DNA from: Mycobacterium rhizamassiliense
GTDB lineage: Bacteria; Actinomycetota; Actinomycetes; Mycobacteriales; Mycobacteriaceae
Assembly: GCF_900157375.1 (NCBI RefSeq)
Contig: NZ_LT721901.1
Coordinates: 62,001-126,000, forward strand
Direction: 5' to 3'
DNA length: 64,000 nucleotides
A program made the translations under genes and the position numbers. Under the pieces are notes generated by a model. It was not told the origin of the DNA, searched no databases, and saw only the letters and a program-made list of their open reading frames with translations. Below, piece after piece: positions 7,809 through 17,109 of the stretch; position 1 is the first letter of the stretch, and every line of letters starts with the position of its first letter.

Positions 7809-8639
7809 TCAGTGGTCCGTGCCACGCACGATGAGCACGGAGCAGTCGGCGTGGGCAAGGATCGGCGGGCCGTGCGGACCCACTAACTGGGCCACCCGGC
7901 CGGCATCCTCGGGGCCGATAACGACGAGTTGAACGGCGCCGATGCGCTCTTGGAGATATCGCGTCACACCCAGTCGCGTCGTCACGACCTCAACCTCGAC
8001 GTCGGGGAAACGCCGTAGCAAGCCATCGAGGCGCCGGTAGAATTTGTCTCGGTTTCTCTCGAAAAGCGCTCTGCGCCCGACGCATAAGGCAAGCACGGGG
8101 GCATGTCGCACTCGAGCCTCCTCCATCGCGCAACGCACGACGTCGCGGTTGCCGGGCCTGTCTTCGACGACCACCGCGATCAGGCCGGCCTCAAAAGGTG
8201 GCGATTTCTCGTCGCGCCGAATAATCGCCACCGGGCAGTGCGCTTGTTCGGCGAGGATCGCTGCGGTCGAGCCGAGCATCATGTTGGCCACCCGGCCGAT
8301 ACCCACTGATCCGGCGCAGATGAGGGTGGCGCTGCTCGACTCGGCGATCAGGGCAAGATCGACATCGCCGTAGAGCACCGCTGTGTCGATCTTGACCGGC
8401 AGGCCGGTCGCCTCCACTGCCAAACGAGCTGTACGCAAAGAGCTCTCGGCGTAGTCATGCTCAGCAGCATCAGCAGGATCGGAGCTCATCGGCCCGTCAG
8501 GGATCTGGATGACGTGAACGAGCCGAAGCGGGACATCGTGATGAATCGCTTCCCTGGCTGCCCATTCGGCGGCTCCGATGGCCGCGTCGGAACCGTCGAC
8601 GCCAACCACAACGGGGCCGGGTGACTTTACGTTGTTCAT
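7809..8639 (-). CDS. universal stress protein, tandem domains (second degenerate)
   Basis: 276 residues with two Usp domains. The first begins VVVGVDGSDAA and ends with an intact ATP-binding loop (CAGSVGIGR...LGSTAA, the G-x2-G-x9-G-S/T pattern). The second ends VVIGPEDAGRVAQLVGPHG and lacks that pattern, so it may not bind nucleotide. This is the Rv2028c-like architecture. Ribosome site AGGAGC precedes the ATG. It is divergent from the Rv1733c-like gene at 8810, with 170 bases between them. A close relative with the same architecture is at 11803-12633. Confidence 0.9.
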   Translation of the reverse strand: MNNVKSPGPVVVGVDGSDAAIGAAEWAAREAIHHDVPLRLVHVIQIPDGPMSSDPADAAEHDYAESSLRTARLAVEATGLPVKIDTAVLYGDVDLALIAESSSATLICAGSVGIGRVANMMLGSTAAILAEQAHCPVAIIRRDEKSPPFEAGLIAVVVEDRPGNRDVVRCAMEEARVRHAPVLALCVGRRALFERNRDKFYRRLDGLLRRFPDVEVEVVTTRLGVTRYLQERIGAVQLVVIGPEDAGRVAQLVGPHGPPILAHADCSVLIVRGTDH

Positions 8640-8809
8640 TGGCTGCTCCTGATCCGACTAGGACATCAACAGCCATGACGCTATGCAGAGGTCGGCGATA
8701 GCACAGGTGCCATAGGCCCTTTGACCAGTGGACGTTGGACTCTACGAGCGGGATTTCTGAATCGCGACGCTGTATACAACGTCGCAATTAACCCCCAGGT
8801 GAGGTTGTT

Positions 8810-9406
8810 ATGGAGAGTATCGTGATCCGGCCCATGACGTGGCCGGTCCTTCGGCTTTTCAGCCGCAATCCCCTCATGCGGACCAGCGATCGTGTCGAAG
8901 CGGCGGTCACCGCCCTGGGCGTTTTAGTGGTTGTCATCGCCACCGCTTGGGCAGGAGTAGCCGGCACGATGATCCACGACACCGAGACGCAGAAGTATCT
9001 TGAACAGGCTCGAACGCGACATGCCTTGGTGGCCAACGCCGTTGACGACAGCGCACCGGCAGGTGCAGCCGAAACAACAGCCTCCACGGTGCATGCCCGA
9101 TGGCAGGTCGACGGCATCAACCACGCCGACGTGATCGCCACCCGGGACGCAGTCAAAGCCGGCGCACCGCTGCAGATCTGGGTTGATGGTACTGGCAATC
9201 AAGTGGATCAACCAACCCCAGTGGCACGTGCGGATAGGGATGCATGGACCGCGGCACTTGTGGGGTGGTTGATCGTCGCGGTGGCGGTCGCGCACGTGGT
9301 TGACGTGGTCCATGCCCACGTCAAAAGGATGCAGAACGCCCAGTGGGATCGAGAGATTCGATCCCTCGTCGAGGATGACGGTGGGCGCAGGAACAGTTCG
9401 CAATGA
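8810..9406 (+). CDS. second Rv1733c-like membrane protein
   Basis: 198 residues, ATG at 8810 with AGGTGAGG upstream. Same layout as the protein at 5118-5699 and Rv1733c: FSRNPLMRTSDRVEAAVT, a helix at about residues 38-60, an extracytoplasmic domain with ARWQVDG and IWVDGTGN, a second helix at about 143-165, then AQWDREIRSLVEDDGG, which closely parallels AQWERELRCLEEDGG of its paralogue. It is followed after 59 bases by a Usp gene in the same direction and is likely co-transcribed with it. Function unknown. Confidence 0.85.
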   Translation: MESIVIRPMTWPVLRLFSRNPLMRTSDRVEAAVTALGVLVVVIATAWAGVAGTMIHDTETQKYLEQARTRHALVANAVDDSAPAGAAETTASTVHARWQVDGINHADVIATRDAVKAGAPLQIWVDGTGNQVDQPTPVARADRDAWTAALVGWLIVAVAVAHVVDVVHAHVKRMQNAQWDREIRSLVEDDGGRRNSSQ

Positions 9407-9465
9407 TCGGCTTTTCTTAAAACAGCGGCGGCCGTAGAGGTCGCCACACCAGTTGAGGAGATGTA

Positions 9466-10353
9466 ATGTCCACTCCGATAAGTCATTCGGGCATCTTGGT
9501 CGGCGTCGACGGATCCCCCGCCGCAAAGTATGCGGTCGATTGGGCAGCGCGTGAGGCTGCGATGCGCAATGTTCGTCTCACCATCGTGCATGCCGTCCGA
9601 CCCATTGGGATACATCAGCCGCCGCTAGCGACGTCGGTATCCTTTGCGCGATGGCAAGTTGAGCGGGGCCAAGAATTCCTGGACAAAGCTGTCGAGATCG
9701 CTCGTAGCGCAAGTCGGGATCGTGGGCCGACACAGATCGAAAGCGAGCTGTTGTTCGCGTCCGTCGTTCCGTCCTTGGTCGATTTGTCCAAGGACGCACA
9801 GATGGTCGTCGTCGGTTCCCGGGGGCGAGGGCCCTTCGCGCGCAGCTTGCTCGGATCGGTCAGCTCCAGCTTGATCCGCCACGCGCACTGCCCGGTCGCA
9901 ATAATTCACGACGAGGACCCGCTGATGCCTCATCCAGCCGAGGCACCGGTCCTCGTTGGCATCGACGGTTCGCCGGTATCGGAGCTGGCGACCGCGATCG
10001 CTTTCCAGGAGGCGTCGTCGCGAGGCGTCGATCTCATCGCGATGCATGTCTGGAGCGACGTCGAGGTGAACGATTTCCCTGCCATTGACTGGCCGGCGAT
10101 GAAACCGGCCGCAGACGAGATCCTCGCCGAGCGCCTCGCCGGTTGGCAAGAGCGCTACCCCGACGTTAGGGTGCGACGGATGGTCGAATGTGACCATCCG
10201 ACCTATCACCTCATCAGGCAGTCAGAGTCGTCGCAACTTGTGGTCGTCGGCAGCCATGGACGGGGTGGATTCGCGGGGATGTTGCTGGGCTCGGTCAGCA
10301 CCGCGGTGGCTCACTCCGCTCGGATGCCGGTGATCGTCGCGCGCCAATCATAG
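9466..10353 (+). CDS. Rv2623-like tandem universal stress protein
   Basis: 295 residues, ATG with GAGGAGATG upstream. Both Usp domains are intact: each starts with a GILVGVDGSP or VLVGIDGSP strand and each ends with a full ATP loop (VVGSRGRG...LLGSVSS and VVGSHGRG...LLGSVST). The linker HCPVAIIHDEDPLMPHP closely matches Rv2623 (TB31.7), an ATP-binding, growth-slowing DosR regulon protein. The likely role is ATP-dependent signalling during non-replication. It lies downstream of the Rv1733c-like gene; another Rv2623-like copy is at 17110-17997. Confidence 0.92.
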   Translation: MSTPISHSGILVGVDGSPAAKYAVDWAAREAAMRNVRLTIVHAVRPIGIHQPPLATSVSFARWQVERGQEFLDKAVEIARSASRDRGPTQIESELLFASVVPSLVDLSKDAQMVVVGSRGRGPFARSLLGSVSSSLIRHAHCPVAIIHDEDPLMPHPAEAPVLVGIDGSPVSELATAIAFQEASSRGVDLIAMHVWSDVEVNDFPAIDWPAMKPAADEILAERLAGWQERYPDVRVRRMVECDHPTYHLIRQSESSQLVVVGSHGRGGFAGMLLGSVSTAVAHSARMPVIVARQS

Positions 10354-10738
10354 TTGCGCGCAGGGAAATTCGGTCCTTCGGACGTGATATTCGCATAACG
10401 GCACCGAACGTCGCAGTACCGTCTCGCTGCCCGGGCTGGTCTCGACTGGGGAGGTTGCCTCCGATACCCTCGGCATACGAAGCATTTTGCGAGGTTGTCG
10501 GCGGTGGCTTTCCCGTGCCACGCCCTGCCCATCGGCATCGCGGCGCTCCGCGATCTGTTCAACCCGGTTTTGGACTTCGGCAAGCGATTCGCGCTACGGC
10601 AGTTGAATCACCGGTCGCGACCTCGGCTTCGTCGGCCCCGGATGACATGGGCAACCGCGGATGTCGTAGCCGATTTTGTGCGTGCACACGGTGGTCGGTG
10701 ACGGCCTGACCGGGCGTTGCCCAATGGCGCCCGGATCA
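10354..10738. other. intergenic stretch without a supported gene
   Basis: Short frames exist on both strands, for example one of 68 codons at 10495-10701, but none has a recognisable domain, a convincing ribosome site or wobble-position GC bias typical of its neighbours. The right end of the gap holds the DosR box upstream of the acg homologue. Confidence 0.5.
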
Positions 10739-10752
10739 GGGACCTATGGCCC
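10739..10752 (+). promoter_or_regulatory. DosR box upstream of the acg homologue
   Basis: GGGACCTATGGCCC matches the consensus GGGACTTTNGGCCC at 12 of 14 positions counting the free position. It is centred about 65 bases upstream of the ATG at 10811, a typical distance for DosR activation. This is one of the clearest boxes in the window. Confidence 0.75.
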
Positions 10753-10810
10753 TGCCACCGCTAACCGTCGTCAACGATCCTGAAGGCAGGTAACGATCTG
10801 GAGGTCGAAG

Positions 10811-11800
10811 ATGCCTACCATCGCGGTGGAAACCAAAGTCATCGAGGACGCGGTGCGGACAGCGTGCCGCGCACCGTCACTACACAACAGCCAGCCCTGG
10901 CAGTGGCTGTTCAACGGTGGGCAACTCCGGCTATTTCTCGATCCAAGCCGAGTAATGGACACCGACCACTCCGCACGAGAAGCGCTCATCAGTTGCGGCG
11001 CTGCCCTCGACCATCTGCGGGTAGCGATGGCCGCGGCCGGGTGGCAGTCGCACATCGACCGGTTTCCCAATCCCAACAGTCCCAGTCACCTGGCATCGAT
11101 CGAGTTCATGCCGACCGAATTTGTGACCGAGCGAGATCGGAGGCTCGCCGGCGCCATCGGGGTACGGCGCACCGACCGCCTGCCGTTCAGCGCAGTGACG
11201 GAATGGCAGTCCATCGAAGCTGTGGTGGCCAGCAGCGCCAACCGGCAAGCCGTACACCTGGAGGTCATCGCCGACGATTTGCACCCGCGCCTCAAAGAGG
11301 CAGCTCAAATCGCGGAGTCGTTCAGGTCCTACGACACTCGCTACCAAAACGAACTGTGCTGGTGGACAGCACCATTCGAGTCATGGCAGGGAATCCCGTA
11401 CAGTGCCCTTGTCTCGGCGGCCGAGGGTAACCGAGTCGGTATCGGGCGGGTATTCCCCGCCCCTCATCGACCCGAACGACGCCTCGAAATTCCCGAGGAC
11501 CACGCCAAGGTCCTGCTATTGTCCACCGACGACGACACTCGCGCCGACGCGTTGGCCGCCGGCGAAGCGCTATCCGCAACATTGTTGGAATGCACGATGG
11601 CCGGCTTGGCAACCTGCCCGATAACGCACCTCACCGAGGTCGACGCCGCCCGCGACCTCATCCGGTCGCTCATGGACTACGACGCGGTGCCGCAAGTCCT
11701 CATCCGTGCGGGCGCGGTACCCGTCACCGAGAAAGTGCCGCCGCCCACACCGCGGCGCCTACTCTCCGAAGTTCTGCGACTCAGGGGTTATGGGGAATAG
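10811..11800 (+). CDS. acg: Rv2032 (Acg)-like nitroreductase family protein
   Basis: 329 residues, ATG with GGAGG upstream. It closely resembles my recollection of Rv2032/Acg along its whole length: CRAPSLHNSQPWQW, DHSAREALISCGAALDH, RVAMAAAG, FPNPNSPSHLASIEF, RRTDRLPF, LVSAAE, TMAGLATCPITHLTE. Acg is required for M. tuberculosis virulence and contributes to long-term stress survival. The fold is a duplicated nitroreductase with a lid over the flavin site, and enzyme activity is uncertain. It is followed after 2 bases by a Usp gene, so the two are almost certainly one transcript driven from the DosR box at 10739. Confidence 0.92.
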   Translation: MPTIAVETKVIEDAVRTACRAPSLHNSQPWQWLFNGGQLRLFLDPSRVMDTDHSAREALISCGAALDHLRVAMAAAGWQSHIDRFPNPNSPSHLASIEFMPTEFVTERDRRLAGAIGVRRTDRLPFSAVTEWQSIEAVVASSANRQAVHLEVIADDLHPRLKEAAQIAESFRSYDTRYQNELCWWTAPFESWQGIPYSALVSAAEGNRVGIGRVFPAPHRPERRLEIPEDHAKVLLLSTDDDTRADALAAGEALSATLLECTMAGLATCPITHLTEVDAARDLIRSLMDYDAVPQVLIRAGAVPVTEKVPPPTPRRLLSEVLRLRGYGE

Positions 11801-11802
11801 CG

Positions 11803-12633
11803 ATGCGCGATTCGACCGCACCACCGTTGCCGATCGTCGTCGGCATCGACGGCTCGCAAGCAGCGATCCGGGCCGCGAAATGGGCTGTCGCTGAAGCTGT
11901 CAGCCGAGAGGTTCCGCTGCGTTTAGCCGCGGTGATCCCGCACCAGGCCGAGCCATCCCCACTCGCGTCCGTGGGCAATGTCCCGATAGAGCTTGAATAT
12001 GCGGAGACCGCGCTCCGGATTGCCTCCGCTGCGGTGACAGCTAGCGGGCACCCCGTCAAAGTCGAGACTGCGATTCTGCGAGGCGATCCGGCGACGGCTC
12101 TTATCGCCGAATCCCGTGACGCCGCGATGGTCTGCGTCGGTTCAACGGGGATCGGACGCTTTGCGCGAACGTTTCTGGGCTCCACGGCCGCAGAGCTCGC
12201 CGAAGCCGCCCATTGCCCGGTCGCGATCACTCGCACACAGCAGAGCCGGCCGAAGCCTGGCAGTTCCTTGATTGTGGTCGCGGTCAGCGATTCACCCGCA
12301 AACGACGACGTTGTCGAGCAGGCGATCCAAGAGGCCCAGCTGCGTCACGCGCCGGTGCTTGTGCTTGGGGTGTGGCGACAAGACCTCGGTGAGATGCCTT
12401 ATGACGAATTGGACCGGCGGGTGCACGTCTGGGAGCAGCGCTATCGCAGCGTACGGTTATACGCTGCCGCAACCCGAACCGGCATCGCCGATTTTCTTAG
12501 TGTGGGCGATCGCCAGATACAACTCGCCGTGATCGGCCGCACCGATACAGATCAGGTCGCGAGTCTTATTGGGCCACATGGTCACCCCGTCCTCGGACAC
12601 GCCGAGTGCTCGGTACTGATCGTCCGATCCTAG
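11803..12633 (+). CDS. universal stress protein, tandem domains, co-transcribed with acg
   Basis: 276 residues from the ATG at 11803, 2 bases after the acg stop; the frame is open further upstream but only through acg in another frame. Domain one has the intact ATP loop (CVGSTGIGR...LGSTAAEL). Domain two ends AVIGRTDTDQVASLIGPHG, where the loop is degraded, as in the protein at 7809-8639, to which it is clearly paralogous. Likely an asymmetric nucleotide sensor. In M. tuberculosis, acg lies near Rv2028c, a Usp of the same type, so the pairing echoes that locus without hspX, pfkB and Rv2030c. Confidence 0.9.
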   Translation: MRDSTAPPLPIVVGIDGSQAAIRAAKWAVAEAVSREVPLRLAAVIPHQAEPSPLASVGNVPIELEYAETALRIASAAVTASGHPVKVETAILRGDPATALIAESRDAAMVCVGSTGIGRFARTFLGSTAAELAEAAHCPVAITRTQQSRPKPGSSLIVVAVSDSPANDDVVEQAIQEAQLRHAPVLVLGVWRQDLGEMPYDELDRRVHVWEQRYRSVRLYAAATRTGIADFLSVGDRQIQLAVIGRTDTDQVASLIGPHGHPVLGHAECSVLIVRS

Positions 12634-12797
12634 TAGCGACTTGCGGAATACCCAGGCGGCTGAGCATGACCGGAAGCACCCGGCCTGCATCCACACCACA
12701 AGAGCTATGAGAGTGGCGTTGTGCACCTTGGCGTCGATCTGGCTGAACTCCAACTAGAGTCTGTTTGAGCCAGCTCGCAAGCCGACCGCTGTTGCAC

Positions 12798-13095
12798 TCA
12801 TAGTTCGACCATATAGTCACGATCTCGCGTATGCCGCCAAACCGCCTGTGCCACAATTTCTTGCAGTCGCGGTGGTGACCCAATTGGCGCAGCACACTCC
12901 CGCGGACACCCATCAGAGCGACGTAGTCGGCGGGTACACTTCGCGAGATGTAATGGCGCCTCGGTGCGTCGCGGTGGGATAGCGGCCGCCAGTGTGATGT
13001 CGACGTCATCGGGTGGACGGCGGGAAACCTCCCCCGCGGCAAGGTGTTCAGGTTCATTGGATTTGGCAGGTGGTGAATCTTCGACTACCACCCGA
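12798..13095 (-). pseudogene. wreck of a second Rv3131-like nitroreductase
   Basis: Read on the minus strand, one frame gives EPEHLAAGEVSRRPPDDVDITLAAAIPPRRTEAPL and later QEIVAQAVWRHTRD followed by YMVEL and a stop. A second frame supplies the missing middle (RSVPADYVALMGVRGS). Together these align with residues about 85-185 of the intact Rv3131-like protein at 5914-6909 (PEHLAAIEVS, LAAAIPRRRT, WPVPVGDIALMAARAA, IVAQSVWDHMTHDYLVEL). The N-terminal third and the C-terminal half are absent and at least two frameshifts separate the pieces. The Usp gene at 13129 abuts it. Nothing else was recognised in 12634-12797. Confidence 0.8.
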
Positions 13096-13128
13096 GCGCT
13101 GATCGGTGCTGGGTAGATGCAAACCGCG

Positions 13129-14070
13129 CTATGCGTGCAGATGCAAAATGTCGGAGCGCACCGGTGTTCGTTGGCGAGATAACTCATTTGCGCCCCCGGG
13201 TCGGTGAATGATCAGGGGGGTCCGTGTTGAATGCGCAAGAGCGAAGCTCACCGAGCCCCATAGCATGCCGGGAAATCCGCCGCTCTCGTGGCTGCCGACC
13301 ACCACGAGTTGAGCGCGCTGGGATTCGTCAATGAGCCACTGGGCAGGCTTGCCACAGACGACTCGTCGCTGAACCTGCACGTCGGGAAATTGCGCCTGCC
13401 ACCTGGCAAGGCGTTCAGCTAGGAGTTGTGCGCCTTGGGTTTCATACTTCCGCCAGTCCATGCCCAGGGTCGGGAAAACCCCATCATCGCTCCAAGCGTG
13501 CAACGCGACAAGCTGCACCCTACGACGCGACGCTTCGTCGAAGGCCAACTCAATGGCCCCTTTTGAGGCCGGCGACCCGTCCACACCCACCAAAACAGGC
13601 GCGTCACTAGCGGCCGAGCGGTCATCGTCGTGGATCACCGCGACCGGGCAGTGCGCATGATGCGCCATCGCGCCGCTCACGGAGCCCAGCACAAGACGGC
13701 CCAGCACCCCCGTCCCCCGACAGCCCACCACGACCATTTGGGCCCCCGAGGAAGCCCCGATAAATATGGACGCGACGGTCGAATAGACGACCTCGGTATG
13801 TACGTCAAGCAAAGCGGATTCACCTATCGCGGCCGCGGCGGTCTTGCGCGCGCGCTCGAGGACATAGTGAGCGTTCTCCTCCCGCGCCGCAGCGATCTCT
13901 AATTGCCTGGAGGCTGTGACCCAGTCTGGGGCCGGAAAGACCACGTGCAATAGGGTCAGCGGCGCCCTGCGCAGCATCGCTTCACGAGCGGCAAAGCGAA
14001 CAGCGGCATCGGAGCCAACTGACCCGTCGACGCCGACCAGTACTCCGTATTTTGTTGCCGGCTTTGTCAT
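13129..14070 (-). CDS. universal stress protein, tandem domains, with C-terminal extension
   Basis: 313 residues. Domain one has an intact ATP loop (VVGCRGTGVLGRLVLGSVSG). Domain two has VVGSHESGGFPGMLWGSVS, where the second glycine of the loop is replaced, so binding there may be weakened. After the usual Usp end (TPLIIHRP) there are about 22 extra residues that run up to the nitroreductase wreck; the gene has probably lost its natural stop and reads into junction sequence. Otherwise it is similar to Rv2623/Rv1996-type proteins. It is transcribed away from the ATPase gene across a 326-base gap containing DosR-like boxes. Confidence 0.88.
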   Translation of the reverse strand: MTKPATKYGVLVGVDGSVGSDAAVRFAAREAMLRRAPLTLLHVVFPAPDWVTASRQLEIAAAREENAHYVLERARKTAAAAIGESALLDVHTEVVYSTVASIFIGASSGAQMVVVGCRGTGVLGRLVLGSVSGAMAHHAHCPVAVIHDDDRSAASDAPVLVGVDGSPASKGAIELAFDEASRRRVQLVALHAWSDDGVFPTLGMDWRKYETQGAQLLAERLARWQAQFPDVQVQRRVVCGKPAQWLIDESQRAQLVVVGSHESGGFPGMLWGSVSFALAHSTRTPLIIHRPGGANELSRQRTPVRSDILHLHA

Positions 14071-14227
14071 TTCGGCTCATCGCAACGATGGTCGTGACCG
14101 CTGCACTGTGGAGGCAACGAAGCGACCAGCGGTGTGTCCACCCCTAGCGGCCCGAGCTCGTCTAAGCACGCTTGGCCGATCACGTAAGTCATGGCCGAAG
14201 CGTATCGGCCGCCGTCTGATCGAGGCT

Positions 14228-14264
14228 GGGGCAAAGGGCCCGTTCTGTAAGGGACTAATGTCGT
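14228..14264. promoter_or_regulatory. pair of DosR-like boxes between usp and the ATPase gene
   Basis: GGGGCAAAGGGCCC (14228-14241) matches the reverse form GGGCCNAAAGTCCC at 11 of 14 positions, and GGGACTAATGTCGT (14251-14264) matches the forward form at about 10 of 14. Two closely spaced boxes are typical of strongly DosR-induced promoters. They lie 133-169 bases upstream of the ATPase ATG at 14397 and 158-194 bases upstream of the Usp ATG at 14070, so either or both genes could be controlled. Confidence 0.55.
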
Positions 14265-14396
14265 CTATCTCCCGGCGCTCCACCATAGTGTTGGCGAGTT
14301 ATGGCGCGCGAGGCTGCGATGGTGTCTGCAAAAGATGGACTTCTCGTCCGCCGAACCTGCCGGTCACTTAATTGCTTTTCCGTAGGCTTGCGCTTC

Positions 14397-16838
14397 ATGA
14401 CCCCGTCACTAGCCACTGGGCTCACGGACGCTGAGGTAGCCCAGCGGATCGCCGACGGTGAGGTCAACGATGTCCCGAGCCGGGCGACCCGTAGCGCGTC
14501 CGACATCGTGCGGGCAAACGTATGCACCCGGATTAACGCGATCCTGGCTGTGCTGTTCACGATCGTGATTGCGACTGGTTCGTTAATCAACGGGCTGTTC
14601 GGGCTGTTGATCATCGTGAATAGCGTCGTCGGCATGGTTCAGGAATTGCGAGCCAAAAAGACGCTGGAAAGGCTCGCGATCATCGGACAGACCAAACCGC
14701 TGGTACGCCGGGCGAAAGGGACACGTGAACTATTGCCCAGCGAAGTGGTGCTCGACGACATCATCGAACTCGGGCCCGGGGATCAAGTCGTTGTCGATGG
14801 AGTGGTGCTCGAGCAATCCGATCTAGAGATCGACGAGTCGCTACTTAGTGGCGAGGCTGACCCTGTCATGAAGCGGATCGATGACACGGTGATGTCCGGA
14901 AGCTTCGTCGTCGCCGGGGCCGGCGCCTACCGAGCCACAAAAGTGGGACGCGACGCCTACGCTGCCCGACTGACCGAGGAGACCAGCAAGCTAACGCTGG
15001 CGCGTTCGGATCTGCGCGCCGGGATCAACCGGATTCTGCAGTTCATTACCTATTTGCTGATTCCCGCGGGGCTGCTGATCATCTACACGCAGATGTTCAC
15101 CGCCCACGTCGGCTGGCAACAATCGGTGCTGCGCACGGTAGGCGCGCTGGTCCCGATGGTTCCCGAAGGCCTGGTGCTGATGACGTCGATTGCATTCGCG
15201 GCGGGCGTCGTACGTCTGGGTCGTCGCCAGTGCCTAGTGCAGGAACTCCCCGCTATCGAGGGACTCGCGCGGGTGAACGTGGTCTGCGCCGACAAGACCG
15301 GCACGCTGACCGAAAGCCGGATGCAGGTGGCCGCCCTGCAACGGTTGGATTCCGCGCCCGACAAGGAGGCGATCATCGATGTGTTGGCATCAGTGGCGGC
15401 CGACGACCCGCGCCCCAACGCCAGCATCCGGGCCATCGGCGACGCCTACCGCAACCCGCCGGGCTGGACCGTCACCGCGAGCGCCCCGTTCAAGTCGGCC
15501 ACGAAATGGAGCGGGGTGTCCTATGGCGAGCATGGCAACTGGATTCTCGGCGCACCGGACGTGCTGCTGGACCAGTCGTCAGCGGTCGCCAAGCAGGCCG
15601 AGGCGGCCGGTTCACAGGGCCTGCGGGTGCTGCTACTGGGGTCCGTCGACCTGCCGGTCGACCATCTCAATGCGCCGGGCCATGTCGTCCCTGTGGCGTT
15701 GATCATGCTAGAGCAACGGGTTCGTCCCGATGTCCGCGAAACGCTGGAATATTTTGCTGAGCAGCATGTTTCGGTGAAGATAATCTCGGGCGACAACGCC
15801 GTCTCGGTGGGTGCGGTGGCCTCGAAGCTGGGTCTTGACGGCGAGGCACTCGATGCCAGGAATTTGCCTACCGACGTAGAAGAGCTGGCCAAAACACTAG
15901 ATAATTACACCGCTTTCGGACGGGTGCGCCCGGAGCAAAAGCGTGCAATGGTGCGCGCCTTGCAATCTCGCGGCAATGTAGTGGCGATGACCGGTGACGG
16001 TGTCAACGACGTGCTGGCTCTGAAGGATGCCGACATCGGCGTCGCCATGGGTGCGGGAAGTCCGGCGTCGCGGGCTGTGGCCCAGATTGTGCTGCTAGAC
16101 AACAAATTTGCCACGCTTCCCTACGTGGTGGGTGAAGGACGCCGCGTGATCGGCAACATCGAACGAGTAGCCAACTTGTTCTTGACCAAGACCGTCTACT
16201 CGGTGCTGTTGGCCTTGCTGATCGGTGTCAACGGCCTGACCGCCAAAGCTCTAGGCATTAGATCATTGATGTTCCCGTTCGAGCCGATACAGGTCACCAT
16301 CGCGGCCTGGTTCACTATCGGAATTCCCGCGTTCATCCTGTCGCTGGCGCCCAACGATGAGCGCGCGCAATCCGGTTTCGTACGCCGGGTGATAGTGGTC
16401 GCGGTGCCGAATGGCGCTGTCGCAGGCAGCGCGACGTTTGGCTGCTATCTGCTGGCGTTTTGGGTAGGCGAGGCCACTCCGATCGATCAGATGCAGGCAT
16501 CGACGTCGGCATTGATCACCCTCCTGGTGGTCGCAGTGTGGGTGCTCGCGGTGGTGGCCCGGCCCTACTCCTGGTGGCGACTGGCATTGGTCGCGCTGTC
16601 GGGAGCGGCCTATGTGGCGATATTCAGCATCCCGTGGACGCAGCATGAGTTCGGACTGGATCCGTCCAACGTCGAGTTGACTGCCGCCGCACTGGTAATT
16701 GGTTTACTGGGCGCCGGCATTGTCGAGGCCGTCTGGTGGACGCAGAGCTCCCCGAGCGGAGGACGTCCGCGCTTGTGGCGCTCAGGACCAAACCGTAAAC
16801 GGCTCCCGAAGATCGAGATCGCAAGAACGCGAACGTAA
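14397..16838 (+). CDS. CtpE-like P-type cation ATPase
   Basis: 813 residues from the ATG at 14397 ([17 protein letters not shown]), which matches the CtpE N-terminus; the frame is open to 14301 but the extra residues are not homologous. Motifs: LSGEAD actuator loop, PEGL in helix M4, phosphorylation motif DKTGTLT (about D299) and hinge TGDGVND (about 532-538). About ten membrane helices, in groups near residues 50-90, 235-300 and 615-795. It is very close throughout to M. tuberculosis CtpE (Rv0908), reported as a calcium P-type ATPase. In M. tuberculosis the DosR-induced ATPase is CtpF; here a CtpE relative sits in the dormancy block instead. Confidence 0.92.
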   Translation: MTPSLATGLTDAEVAQRIADGEVNDVPSRATRSASDIVRANVCTRINAILAVLFTIVIATGSLINGLFGLLIIVNSVVGMVQELRAKKTLERLAIIGQTKPLVRRAKGTRELLPSEVVLDDIIELGPGDQVVVDGVVLEQSDLEIDESLLSGEADPVMKRIDDTVMSGSFVVAGAGAYRATKVGRDAYAARLTEETSKLTLARSDLRAGINRILQFITYLLIPAGLLIIYTQMFTAHVGWQQSVLRTVGALVPMVPEGLVLMTSIAFAAGVVRLGRRQCLVQELPAIEGLARVNVVCADKTGTLTESRMQVAALQRLDSAPDKEAIIDVLASVAADDPRPNASIRAIGDAYRNPPGWTVTASAPFKSATKWSGVSYGEHGNWILGAPDVLLDQSSAVAKQAEAAGSQGLRVLLLGSVDLPVDHLNAPGHVVPVALIMLEQRVRPDVRETLEYFAEQHVSVKIISGDNAVSVGAVASKLGLDGEALDARNLPTDVEELAKTLDNYTAFGRVRPEQKRAMVRALQSRGNVVAMTGDGVNDVLALKDADIGVAMGAGSPASRAVAQIVLLDNKFATLPYVVGEGRRVIGNIERVANLFLTKTVYSVLLALLIGVNGLTAKALGIRSLMFPFEPIQVTIAAWFTIGIPAFILSLAPNDERAQSGFVRRVIVVAVPNGAVAGSATFGCYLLAFWVGEATPIDQMQASTSALITLLVVAVWVLAVVARPYSWWRLALVALSGAAYVAIFSIPWTQHEFGLDPSNVELTAAALVIGLLGAGIVEAVWWTQSSPSGGRPRLWRSGPNRKRLPKIEIARTRT

Positions 16839-17041
16839 TGCTGCTTCTATGTGGCAGTCCTTGCGTCAGTCGTCACTTGGGCTAAGGACCTGCGACCCTG
16901 CTAACACGCGCGCTCGGCAGACAGTGGCGACGGTGCAATCCGTGACCGGCGCGCTCATAACCGCCGCCTCGAATCCGCACAGCCGAGGCCGCGCTTCGAT
17001 GGGCGGTAAACCACGAAGAAGGCCGAACGACCGTCGAAGGA

Positions 17042-17055
17042 AGGACCAAAGCCTC
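17042..17055 (-). promoter_or_regulatory. DosR box upstream of the Usp/SpoIIAA-like/slipin run
   Basis: AGGACCAAAGCCTC, whose reverse complement GAGGCTTTGGTCCT fits the DosR pattern (GGCTTTGGTCC core). It lies 55 bases upstream of the Usp ATG at 17110. The remainder of the 271-base gap (16839-17109) shows no gene I can support. Confidence 0.6.
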
Positions 17056-17109
17056 ACGACGGGCGTCGCGACGCGGCATAGCGTTTGCGCTTGACGAAAG
17101 GTAATCACA

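Noticed and set aside
8713..8745. DosR-like strings in the 8640-8809 divergent gap (GGCCCTTTGACC, TTGGACTCTACGAG)
   Set aside because: Each matches only about 8 of 14 consensus positions, too weak to list as a site; other regulation of these two genes is possible.
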